This document shows, piece by piece, positions 52,694 through 60,656 of a stretch of DNA of 64,000 nt. The translations under genes and the position numbers were made by a program. This stretch comes from JBBRCE01 sp038205115 (GTDB taxonomy: Bacteria > Planctomycetota > Planctomycetia > Pirellulales > JBBRCE01). Numbering within the stretch: the first letter of the stretch is position 1; each line of letters starts with the position of its first letter. A model generated the notes under the pieces. It ran no database searches. It had not been told where the DNA came from and saw only the letters and a list, made by a program, of their open reading frames with translations. The stretch spans positions 1 to 64,000 of the forward strand of contig JBBRCE010000020.1 in assembly GCA_038205115.1 (NCBI GenBank), in the 5' to 3' direction.

Positions 52694-53892
52694 AACCCTG
52701 CTCTCGGCTCACTCATTGGATCGATCGTGCCCGCCGCTCGCGCTGGCTGGTTGCGCTGCCGCTGGCTCTGTTAGTCTGTGGACTGATGGGCTGCGATCGC
52801 GACGAAGAACCGCTGGAAAAACGATATGGCAAAAAGGCCGGCTTTAATGCCGCCCAAAGCCTGAACGGTACTGCGGTGCTGGCCGGAATGTTCGAAAAAG
52901 CAGGGCATCCGGTGACGACCTGGAACACCTTCTCGCCGCATCTGCAGGATGTCGATACCATTGTCTGGTTCCCGGACGATCTGCAGCCCCCCACGCCGGA
53001 ACAGATCAAGTGGATTGAAACTTGGTTGAACGGTAAAACCGCGCGGACGCTGATCTATGTGGGACGCGACTTCGATTCCGTACCGCACTATTACCGCGCC
53101 ATTCGCGGGCTGGTGCCGGCTGCGGATCAACCGGAGATCGATCGGCTGACAACCGAATCCATGGTCGATTTGAAACGTTTGGAAGACGACGCCCATCAAG
53201 ACGAAAAATGCAGTCTGTTTTCACGCACGGCCACCACCGCCACATCGCATCGCGACGTGCGCACGTTGAATGGTCCTTGGGCCAGCGGCATCGATTCGAG
53301 CCAAGTGGCCATCGAACTCAACGACCGCTTGGAACCGCCGCCGGGCATCATCCGACCGCAGCGTCTGCTGTATTCCAACAGCGACACGATCGTGGCCCGA
53401 TATCTTTATCCCAAGTATTCCAATGGCTCGCGTCAAGGCGATGAAAGCCAACTGATCGTCGTGGCTAACGGTTCGTTTTTGCTCAACGAACCGCTGGTCA
53501 ATCGCGAACATCGCAAACTGGCCAGCCGTTTGATCGATGAAGTCAGTGCCGATGGTAAGGTCGTGTTTTTAGAATCGGAAAAAGGTGGCCCCAGGGTCGC
53601 GCAGCACGATCCGTCCAGCGAAATGAGCGACGGCCTGGCACTGCTAGAAAAATATCCTTTCAACTGGATTCTCTTGCACTTGGCCATGCTGGGAATCATC
53701 TTTAGCTTTGTGCGTTTTCCAATCTTTGGGATTCCGAAGGAGCCCAAGCCGACGGGGCTTTCCGATTTTGGCAAACACGTCACGGCGCTGGGTGAGATGC
53801 TTCGCAAAACCAAGCATGCGACTTTCGCTCAGGCGCGGTGGGATTACTATCAACAACACGTTCGCGACGCCGCCAGTCGCAAGCGAACGTGA
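52690..53892 (+). CDS. DUF4350 domain lipoprotein
   Basis: This 400-residue protein has a lipoprotein signal ending LVCGLMGC (Cys35). The DUF4350 domain follows (LNGTAVLAGMFEKAGHPVTTW, TIVWFPDDLQPPTPEQIKWIETWL, TARTLIYVGRDFDSVPHYYR), related in fold to ThuA/GATase-like proteins. A transmembrane helix lies near the C-terminus (NWILLHLAMLGIIFSFVRFPIFGIP), then a cytoplasmic tail of about 60 residues. It overlaps the DUF4129 gene by four bases. DUF4350 and DUF4129 are partners in many MoxR-DUF58 operons. Confidence 0.9.
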   Translation: MKPCSRLTHWIDRARRSRWLVALPLALLVCGLMGCDRDEEPLEKRYGKKAGFNAAQSLNGTAVLAGMFEKAGHPVTTWNTFSPHLQDVDTIVWFPDDLQPPTPEQIKWIETWLNGKTARTLIYVGRDFDSVPHYYRAIRGLVPAADQPEIDRLTTESMVDLKRLEDDAHQDEKCSLFSRTATTATSHRDVRTLNGPWASGIDSSQVAIELNDRLEPPPGIIRPQRLLYSNSDTIVARYLYPKYSNGSRQGDESQLIVVANGSFLLNEPLVNREHRKLASRLIDEVSADGKVVFLESEKGGPRVAQHDPSSEMSDGLALLEKYPFNWILLHLAMLGIIFSFVRFPIFGIPKEPKPTGLSDFGKHVTALGEMLRKTKHATFAQARWDYYQQHVRDAASRKRT

Positions 53893-53965
53893 TCGCACGT
53901 CGGCTGAACTGCTCGTCACGATTGTCCGCCGTGCGGACGCCCCTTTTCTTCTTCGCTGAGTTGAC

Positions 53966-55414
53966 ATGACTGAACCGCTTCTGCCCGATCCCAACACGCG
54001 ATCCGCACCGATTGAATTCCGCTGTACGCAGTGCCGGAAACTGTTGCGTATCGGCCGCGAGGCTGCGGGCAAGCAGGCGCAATGCCCCGAGTGTAATTCG
54101 GTGTTGCTGGTGCCGTTTACATCCAACGTGGTGAACGCGCCCAGCAGCGGCAATTCTGGCAATACCGATCCGCTGCCGCCGCCGAATCCGGCGTTTGCTC
54201 CGCCGCAAGTGCATTCGGCGTTCGGTCCGCCACCGAGTGGTTCGCCAATGGACGGAAACCGCAGCGGCCCTCAGCCATCCGGTTATCCGTCGCCCATGGG
54301 CTATCCGCAACCTGCGCCGGCGAATGCGCCGCCACCCATTTCGGCGTATCCGCAGCCGGGATCAGCCTACCCGCAACCCGCTGCGCCGTATCCGCAGCCG
54401 ACGGCACCGTATCCACAGCCTGCCGCCTACAACAACTTGGCGTTGGGCAGTTCGTCCAACGGCTCGCCGATCAAAGATCTGTTCGTGCGAATCACGGCCG
54501 AGATTCGCAAGGTGTTTGTCGGGCAAGATGAGCTGGTGCTGAGCACGCTTGTGGCGCTGTTTTCCAGCGGCCACGTGCTGATCGAGAGCGTGCCGGGGTT
54601 AGGCAAAACGCTGTTCGTACGGACGCTGGGACGGGTACTCGGCTGCAAATACGGCCGCATTCAATTCACGGCCGACTTGATGCCCAGCGATATTACCGGC
54701 GCACCGATCTTCGACATGAAAACGCAGGAGTTCCGGTTTCATCCCGGGCCGGTGTTCACGCAGTTTTTGTTGGCAGACGAAATCAATCGCTCGCCGGCCA
54801 AAACGCACGCCGCGCTGCTGGAAATCATGCAGGAGTATCGCGTCACCATCGAACGCACGAGCCACAAGTTGGAGCGGCCGTTTCTGGTGCTGGCGACGCA
54901 AAATCCCATCGAGTCCGAGGGCACCTACAACTTGCCGGAAGCCCAACTGGATCGCTTCATGTTCAAGATTGCCGCCACCTATCCATCGGCCGGCGAAGAA
55001 GCTAACGTGCTCAAAATGCACAGCCAGCAGGTGGATCTCGATAAGCGTCTGAGCGAGGACCTGCAACCAATCACCTCGCCGGAAGAGATCGTCCAAGTCA
55101 CGCAGCAATGCGGGCAGGTGCGGGTGGACGATCGACTAATCGACTATATCAATCGCATCGTGCGGCTGACGCGCGAATGGCCACAATTTCACATGGGTGC
55201 CTCGCCGCGGGCCGGCATTTCGCTGGTGCAAGGCGCGCGGACACTGGCCGCGTTTCACGGTCGCGATTACGCCGTGCCCGACGATGTGGTGCAAATTGCG
55301 CTGCCGGCGCTGCGGCATCGCGTGATTCTCACTGCCGAGGCCGATGTGGAGGGCCACAAGGTCGATGACCTGTTGCGGGAGATGATTCGCACGGTGGAGG
55401 TTCCGCGGCTGTGA
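53966..55414 (+). CDS. MoxR-family AAA+ ATPase with zinc-ribbon and proline-rich N-terminus
   Basis: This 482-residue protein is a MoxR chaperone-like ATPase. The core (about 165-482) has Walker A SVPGLGKT (208-215), Walker B LLADEINRSPAKT (Asp271, Glu272), a VLATQNPIESEGTYNLPEAQLDRFM sensor region, and a GASPRAGISLVQGAR C-terminal segment. Before it lies a zinc ribbon (Cys20, Cys23, Cys40, Cys43; CTQC and CPEC), followed by a proline-rich linker of about 110 residues with several YPQP repeats. The linker is unusually long for MoxR proteins. The downstream DUF58 gene overlaps by four bases (GTGA). Confidence 0.95.
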   Translation: MTEPLLPDPNTRSAPIEFRCTQCRKLLRIGREAAGKQAQCPECNSVLLVPFTSNVVNAPSSGNSGNTDPLPPPNPAFAPPQVHSAFGPPPSGSPMDGNRSGPQPSGYPSPMGYPQPAPANAPPPISAYPQPGSAYPQPAAPYPQPTAPYPQPAAYNNLALGSSSNGSPIKDLFVRITAEIRKVFVGQDELVLSTLVALFSSGHVLIESVPGLGKTLFVRTLGRVLGCKYGRIQFTADLMPSDITGAPIFDMKTQEFRFHPGPVFTQFLLADEINRSPAKTHAALLEIMQEYRVTIERTSHKLERPFLVLATQNPIESEGTYNLPEAQLDRFMFKIAATYPSAGEEANVLKMHSQQVDLDKRLSEDLQPITSPEEIVQVTQQCGQVRVDDRLIDYINRIVRLTREWPQFHMGASPRAGISLVQGARTLAAFHGRDYAVPDDVVQIALPALRHRVILTAEADVEGHKVDDLLREMIRTVEVPRL

Positions 55415-56787
55415 ACCCCATTTTGATCATGGCGCTGGCGTTTACGCCGCTGGCGCTGTTAGCCTGGCTGCGCAACGCGTATCCGCATCGCCCGTTGGTC
55501 TATCTGGCGCTAGTGCCGGCGCTTATGTCGCTGGCCATGATCTTCACCGCCGGAGTCAAGGTGCCGCTGTTGATCGTCGACGCGGTGGTGGTTGTCATGG
55601 CATTGGCCGACTTGATCAGTTTGCCCGGCCGATTGAGTTTTTCCGTCGAACGGCAAACCGGCCGCATCGGCAGCTTGGGAAAGGCGCATCCGGTGACGCT
55701 GCTGGTGATCAATCAATCGCGTCGCTGGCAAATGGTTTGGATTCGCGATGGCGTTCCGCCCGAGCTGAATCCCAGCCCCGAGGAATTCGCGGTGCGGTTG
55801 GCGGCGCGAAGTCGCAGCACATTCAAATATGAATTGCGGCCGTCGCGCCGCGGCGCATTCCAGTTGGAAGCCGTGCATTTGCGGGTGCGGAGCCGACTCG
55901 GATTTTGGCAGTTGTTCATCAGCCTGCCGCTGGAGAACGAAGTTAACGTCTACCCAGACATGAAGCAGCTTTCGGAATACGCAATTCTGGCCCGCACCAA
56001 TCGGTTGAGCCTGCTAGGCGTGCGGCGGACGCGCAAGATTGGCCAGGATAACGAATTCGAGCGGCTGCGAGATTTTACCGTAGACGATAACCACAAGCAC
56101 ATCGACTGGCGGAGTACGGCTCGGCGACACAAATTGACCGTCAAGGATTTTCAGGCCAATCAAAGTCAGCGGTTGATCTTTCTGCTGGACTGCGGCCGGA
56201 TGATGACCAGCGAGGCCGGCGGCATGAGCTTGCTGGATCACGCACTGAACGCCATGTTGATGCTGAGTTTTGTCGCGCTCCGCCAGGGCGATTCGGTGGG
56301 GCTGATCGCTTTTTCGGACGAAATTCACGGCTTCGTCCCGCCACGCTCTGGCATGGCGCAAATGAACCGGTTGCTGCACGCCAGCTACGATCGTTTTCCG
56401 AAGTTGGTTGAATCGCGTTACGACGAAGCCTTTCTGTATCTGGCGTCGCACTGCCGCAAGCGCTCGTTGGTGGTGCTGCTGACCAACCTAATCGACGAAG
56501 TTAACGCCAGCCAGGTGGAGCGCTATTTGGCCAGTCTGGTGGGCCGCCATCTGCCGCTGGGCGTGCTGCTCCGCGATCATCAGTTGTTTGACGTGGCGGA
56601 TGTTGACCAGCCCAGCGAAAGCCAGCTTTACGCGGCGGCCGCCGCCGCCGAGATTCTCACCTGGCGCAAGCAAGTGCTCACCGACCTGCAGGGCCGCGGC
56701 GTGTTGGCGCTAGACGTCTTTCCGGAAGGCCTGACCGCGCCGCTGGTGAACAGCTACCTGGACATCAAAGCCCGGCACTTGCTGTAA
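55411..56787 (+). CDS. DUF58 domain protein, MoxR partner
   Basis: This 458-residue protein is the usual partner of MoxR. Two helices at the N-terminus (residues 3-50) are followed by the DUF58 core containing YELRPSRRGAFQLEAVHLRVRS, RDFTVDDNHKHIDWRSTARRHKLTVKDFQ and the vWA-like strand LIFLLDCGRMM. The start is GTG at 55411, overlapping the MoxR stop (GTGA). DUF58 proteins are thought to deliver MoxR action to an envelope target, with little direct biochemistry. It is the last gene of the operon. Confidence 0.93.
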   Translation: MNPILIMALAFTPLALLAWLRNAYPHRPLVYLALVPALMSLAMIFTAGVKVPLLIVDAVVVVMALADLISLPGRLSFSVERQTGRIGSLGKAHPVTLLVINQSRRWQMVWIRDGVPPELNPSPEEFAVRLAARSRSTFKYELRPSRRGAFQLEAVHLRVRSRLGFWQLFISLPLENEVNVYPDMKQLSEYAILARTNRLSLLGVRRTRKIGQDNEFERLRDFTVDDNHKHIDWRSTARRHKLTVKDFQANQSQRLIFLLDCGRMMTSEAGGMSLLDHALNAMLMLSFVALRQGDSVGLIAFSDEIHGFVPPRSGMAQMNRLLHASYDRFPKLVESRYDEAFLYLASHCRKRSLVVLLTNLIDEVNASQVERYLASLVGRHLPLGVLLRDHQLFDVADVDQPSESQLYAAAAAAEILTWRKQVLTDLQGRGVLALDVFPEGLTAPLVNSYLDIKARHLL

Positions 56788-56827
56788 CGCGGCGCGCGGG
56801 ATTCGCAGCTATCGTCGGCGCCGCGTT
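56786..56827 (+). repeat. GC-rich hairpin between convergent genes
   Basis: AACGCGGCGC (56786-56795) pairs perfectly with GCGCCGCGTT (56818-56827). It begins in the DUF58 stop codon and ends six bases before the YdeI-family stop. There is no T-run, so it could slow transcription or protect 3' ends rather than terminate. Confidence 0.6.
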
Positions 56828-56832
56828 GCTGC

Positions 56833-57480
56833 TCAGCGGAGCGATTTGTGCGAGCCGTCGCAAACGGGCATTTTGCGAGACAGGCCGCAAACGCAATCGT
56901 TGATTCCCTGCCGATTGAGAATCCGCTGCACGCTGTTTTCGATCCGTGCCGAGCGAGTTTTGGTTTGCTTGGCGGCGGAAAAATGCAGGATGTACGCCCG
57001 CTGCCGGCCGGGAGTCAGCGCCATAAACGCTGTTTCCAGCGCCGGCAAATCAGCGAACTTGCTTTGCAGTTCCGCAGGCAAAACCAGTTCCGCGCGCCGT
57101 GGCACGTCAACTTTCGAGCCGGATTGTTCCAGTTCCATCGCTTGCTGGAGGTACGATTTCAGAGTCGACGTGAGCGGGATGATTTCGCCAAGATCAGTAA
57201 ATCGAATCACTCGTGCCGCCTGGGTGTTGGCGCCCGGTTTGACCAAAATGTTGTGGGGATCGCGCAGCAAGGCACCTTTGAAAAAAGTCAGTGCGCAAGA
57301 TTCTTTAAACGCGCCCACGATCACGATGTTGTGGCCTGCGAAACTGTAACACGGCGCGCTCCACTTCCACTGCTCGGTTAATCCGGCGTCGAGAATGATG
57401 GTTCGCAGCGCGCTCAGCTCTTGCCGCCACGTTTTGGCCTGACGGAAATAGTCGTCAACTGCGGAGTTCGAGCCATTCAT
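56833..57480 (-). CDS. YdeI/DUF1801-family protein with C-terminal CDGSH motif
   Basis: This 215-residue protein starts with a DUF1801/YdeI-type domain (LRTIILDAGLTEQWKWSAPCYSFAG, NIVIVGAFKESCALTFFKG, ALLRDPHNILVKPG; about residues 20-90). A helical YdeI segment follows (TPGRQRAYILHFSAAKQTKTRSARIE, about 155-180). The last 20 residues contain an exact CDGSH iron-sulfur signature: Cys196, Cys198, Ser201, Pro205, Cys207 and His211 in the C-x-C-x2-S-x3-P-x-C-D-G-S-H pattern. This suggests a [2Fe-2S] cluster with a histidine ligand. Function of the family is not established. It is convergent with DUF58. Confidence 0.85.
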   Translation of the reverse strand: MNGSNSAVDDYFRQAKTWRQELSALRTIILDAGLTEQWKWSAPCYSFAGHNIVIVGAFKESCALTFFKGALLRDPHNILVKPGANTQAARVIRFTDLGEIIPLTSTLKSYLQQAMELEQSGSKVDVPRRAELVLPAELQSKFADLPALETAFMALTPGRQRAYILHFSAAKQTKTRSARIENSVQRILNRQGINDCVCGLSRKMPVCDGSHKSLR

Positions 57481-57628
57481 GGGCGGATGCCTTGCAATTC
57501 AATGAACCATAGTTGGCGTGGCGCGCACTTCGCGTTGCGATATCCAAAAACCTGCCGCGCGGATGGCACATTCGTCATCATCATTCGCCCGCTCGAGCGC
57601 TCGCGGCCCTGGCCATTGAACGCAGGGT

Positions 57629-58504
57629 TTACCGCGGGTCGTCCGGCGCGCGGTCGTCGTCGCCCGGCAGCCAGACATTGAGACGACCGGCGAGCATATC
57701 CGGAAACGCCTTTTTGACCAGATGCATTACACGGCGCGGTTGGTAGCGCGTGCTAAGATGCGCGGCGATGATCAGCTCGTTTTTGAAACGGTCGCGACGT
57801 TCGACCAGGTCGTCGAGATGGATGTGACCGAACTTGTGAATTTTGTCTTTGCGGTGCGATGGCGAAACGAAGGTCAATTCGGTAATCAGAATCTTCGCTT
57901 CGTACATGGCCGGGCAATAATCGAGGCCCGGCGGCGCGCTATCGCCCAGATAGGCCACCAGCGGCAGGCGCTGTTCGGCCGTCACGTCGGTACCGCCCAG
58001 CCGCAGGTCGCGAATTTGATCGCCGCTCAAATGGCGAAATTCGGGTCGCAGTTTGCGACGCCGCTCCCAGACCACGTAGCCCACGCTGGGCACCGTATGC
58101 TTGGTGGCCGAGACGGTGACGACATGTTCGCGCGAAATCTCAAGTTCGTCGCCGTCTTTAACCGGAATCAGTTTGCAGGGCAATCGGCCGCGATCCAATC
58201 GCGTAAAGACCTTGAGCAGCTTATCGACGTTTTCAACCGCTTCTTCCGGCAGATAGATGGTCGGCGGTTCCATTTTCATCATTCGCCGACGAGCGACGTA
58301 AACCGGCAGCGCGGCAATGTGATCCAGATGCGCGTGGCTAATCAGCCAGGTGCCGGTGCCCATAAACGACCAGGGAGACGCGCCGATATCGAACCCCAAT
58401 TTGAGTTCTGGCACGCGCCAGTACGATTGGACGGCGGCGCGGGAATAGCCTTCGATCGTCAGACCTTTGAAGTGCAGACTTCCGACCGGCACATTGTTGA
58501 CCAT
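57629..58504 (-). CDS. metallo-beta-lactamase-fold hydrolase (RNase Z-like)
   Basis: This 291-residue protein has the MBL-fold metal site HAHLDH at residues 57-62 (WLISHAHLDHIAALP), a second His in KHTVPSVGY, YLGDSAPPG as the metal-bridging Asp strand, and a later AAHLSTRY segment. The TELTFVSPSH segment and the overall layout resemble RNase Z / tRNA 3' endonuclease relatives, but the exosite arm was not recognised. An ordinary hydrolase is equally possible. The start MVNNVPVGSLH is chosen because the barrel begins there. It lies 149 bases upstream of the YdeI gene on the same strand. Confidence 0.85.
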   Translation of the reverse strand: MVNNVPVGSLHFKGLTIEGYSRAAVQSYWRVPELKLGFDIGASPWSFMGTGTWLISHAHLDHIAALPVYVARRRMMKMEPPTIYLPEEAVENVDKLLKVFTRLDRGRLPCKLIPVKDGDELEISREHVVTVSATKHTVPSVGYVVWERRRKLRPEFRHLSGDQIRDLRLGGTDVTAEQRLPLVAYLGDSAPPGLDYCPAMYEAKILITELTFVSPSHRKDKIHKFGHIHLDDLVERRDRFKNELIIAAHLSTRYQPRRVMHLVKKAFPDMLAGRLNVWLPGDDDRAPDDPR

Positions 58505-58671
58505 GACTTGCCAAACGAGAAAAAAACGGAGCGGACGACAATGATTGCCGTGCAACAGCGCGCTGGCGTGCCAGTATGAGGCGTGCCAGGCGGTTTGTAA
58601 ACGAAATCGCGGCGCCGGCTCATCATTGAACCGGCGCCGCGAGACATGGCGAATGGATGCGGTCGCTTAAA

Positions 58672-60339
58672 CTACGGATTCACTCCAGGCTGGGCACCAC
58701 CGTTTGCGCCCATTGCAGCCGCGGCGCCAATAGCTTTGAGCACGCCTTCTTCGATCTCCAATTGCTCGCTGACACCGTTGGCAGTCGGGCTGACCCTAAG
58801 CCAAATGTGATCGGCACTCTTGGATTCCGCCAGTTTGCCGGTGATCATGCCGACGATGGGATTGGCTTCGACGGAATTGGCGAAGTCGAACAGCGGCTTG
58901 ACGGCGACGACCATTTGGGTCGGAGCGCCAACCTTGGTGCTGCCGGCTTCCGAGGCATCGACGCACTTCTCCAGCGATTCCTTGCCTTGCTTGCCGAGTG
59001 CCAGATAGACGCTCTTGGGGGCAAATCCAAAGTAGATGTCCATCTTATCGCCCAGTACGGAAGCCGCCTTGGGGTCGGACACCGGCACGCTGATGGTGTG
59101 CATGCTGATGTTCTTGTAGGCTGGCAGCGCCTTGAGTTCGGCATTGATTTCGCCTTTGATTAGATCGACAAGTTTCTTGACGCCGGACTCGAACGCCGGC
59201 CCGCTGGCAACTTGTGCCCCGGCCACAGCGTTCAAGGAACCTGGTCCAAACATCGTCGCGACGCCGGCGTCCAGTTGACCCGCTTTGACGGTATCCAAAG
59301 CGGCCTTCGACAATTCGTCGACGGCCACCTTAGCTTGCTTGCGCGCATCGTCGGTGGGGAAGTCGGCGCTATCGTCGATTTGTTTTTGAGCCTTGGCACT
59401 CCAACCGGTCAGCATGGTCGAATACTGCTCGATGGCGTCGGCGTTGAGCTTGGTTGTGCCTTGAAACGAAAACCCGGCGTCAGGCATGAAGAAGCCGCTG
59501 AACATCGACTTGGCCGTTTGCATGTCGGCAAGTTGCTTGGCGGTATCGGTGCCGGCAGTGGCGATCAGGTTGAAGTCGAAAACCATTTTCTTCTTTTCGG
59601 ACTTGGTATCGGTCATCCAGCCGAAGGTCATTTGTTCGGTTTCGTTAGCCGCCTTTTCGATGGCCTTGATACCAGCCTGCATGGTCTTTTTGCGCATGGC
59701 CGCTTGTTCGGCGTCCTCGCCCGGTTGCGGGCGCATCGTGACCGCTTGGAGTTGCGAGGTCATCATGCCGATGAACTGTGCGCGGTCGGCTTCAGAAAAG
59801 TTTTTCACGAATACGCGTATGGCGATGTCGAACGTTTTGTCCAAGCCGTCGAGCACTTTGTCCGGTTCGGCCGGCGCCTTTTTCAGGTTCTCTTCGGATT
59901 CGGCGATGAACGTCCAGCCGCCCGCCGATTTGACGTAAGCGTTTTTGCCGTTGGCTTTAACCAGAAACACGCCGCCGGCTTGCTCGGTTACTTCCAAGTG
60001 GAGCGGCTCCTTGAGCGTGGTAATCAAGGCTTTGCAATCCGCAGCGGGCAAAAAGATGATCGGTACCGGATTGTGATCTTCCGCCAACAGAATCATACCC
60101 CAGGGCTTGGCCGGATCGACGCCCATCAGCACGCCGCGGGCCATCCCGATTGGAAACGCAACCTGACCTTCTTGTCCGGCCAGACCGGCCAAATACGTGA
60201 CTTCGCTGGTTAGCTTATCGAAGCTGGAAATCGAGACCACGACTCCCGTTTTGGCTTGCGCCAGGGCCGCCATTGGCCGGCCGAGCGTGGACAAGGCGAT
60301 GGCCGCAACTGCCGCCAAAGTGATGAAAAACCGTTTCAC
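58672..60339 (-). CDS. exported protein of unknown family
   Basis: This 555-residue protein has a signal peptide (RFFITLAAVAAIALSTLGRPMAALAQA). The mature part is mostly helical with several beta-strands and recurring FxF/GxxF segments (GMARGVLMGVDPAKPWGMILL, KMVFDFNLIATAGTDTAKQLADM). It contains no catalytic motif I recognise. The start is GTG at 60339 with GGAGAAG five bases before it; the open frame extends a further 71 codons but the extension looks non-coding. It lies downstream of the M50/HlyD gene on the same strand, after 317 bases, so a link to export is possible but untested. Confidence 0.78.
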   Translation of the reverse strand: MKRFFITLAAVAAIALSTLGRPMAALAQAKTGVVVSISSFDKLTSEVTYLAGLAGQEGQVAFPIGMARGVLMGVDPAKPWGMILLAEDHNPVPIIFLPAADCKALITTLKEPLHLEVTEQAGGVFLVKANGKNAYVKSAGGWTFIAESEENLKKAPAEPDKVLDGLDKTFDIAIRVFVKNFSEADRAQFIGMMTSQLQAVTMRPQPGEDAEQAAMRKKTMQAGIKAIEKAANETEQMTFGWMTDTKSEKKKMVFDFNLIATAGTDTAKQLADMQTAKSMFSGFFMPDAGFSFQGTTKLNADAIEQYSTMLTGWSAKAQKQIDDSADFPTDDARKQAKVAVDELSKAALDTVKAGQLDAGVATMFGPGSLNAVAGAQVASGPAFESGVKKLVDLIKGEINAELKALPAYKNISMHTISVPVSDPKAASVLGDKMDIYFGFAPKSVYLALGKQGKESLEKCVDASEAGSTKVGAPTQMVVAVKPLFDFANSVEANPIVGMITGKLAESKSADHIWLRVSPTANGVSEQLEIEEGVLKAIGAAAAMGANGGAQPGVNP

Positions 60340-60656
60340 GTGACTTCTCCTGAAAACCAAAGGTAATGAAATGCAAGTTGCAATCGGATGGCGAAGCGGC
60401 CAATCGGACCGCTCCGGCAAATAGGCAGTTTTCGCTCTGCTGGCTTTACCCGCCCAGGCTTCGTAAAGTTTTGTGCCTGAGCAGATTTCCATGAGAAATT
60501 CGCCGATGTCGCGAACTGCGACGTCGAATTTCTGATCCGTAAACCTAAACAATCGGACGGTTTACGTCTAGCGGCTTGCTAGCAGAATAGCCGTTGCGGC
60601 GATTGGTCGTATTTCTGCACGCCCGCGAAAGACATCAGGCAATGCGTCGGGCGGGC
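60340..60656. other. intergenic region with inverted repeats, upstream of the exported protein
   Basis: These 317 bases lie between the M50/HlyD gene and the exported-protein gene, both on the minus strand. AGAAATTCG at 60494-60502 pairs perfectly with CGAATTTCT at 60525-60533, with an inner GTCGC/GCGAC pair. GTAAACC/GGTTTAC brackets 60539-60565. Further toward the gene, on the minus strand, CAGGC/GCCTG and GGC-GGGTAAA-GCC form two small hairpins (60426-60480). This could be a leader RNA or an operon end. No known riboswitch was identified with confidence. Confidence 0.45.
60494..60533. repeat. inverted repeat at the end of the M50/HlyD gene region
   Basis: The nine-base arms AGAAATTCG and CGAATTTCT are exact complements around a 22-base GC-rich loop that can itself pair. 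No T-run follows on either strand. Confidence 0.5.

Noticed and set aside
60426..60480. c-di-GMP-I riboswitch
   Set aside because: Only a short GGG..AAAGCC resemblance; the second conserved domain and pairing are not seen.
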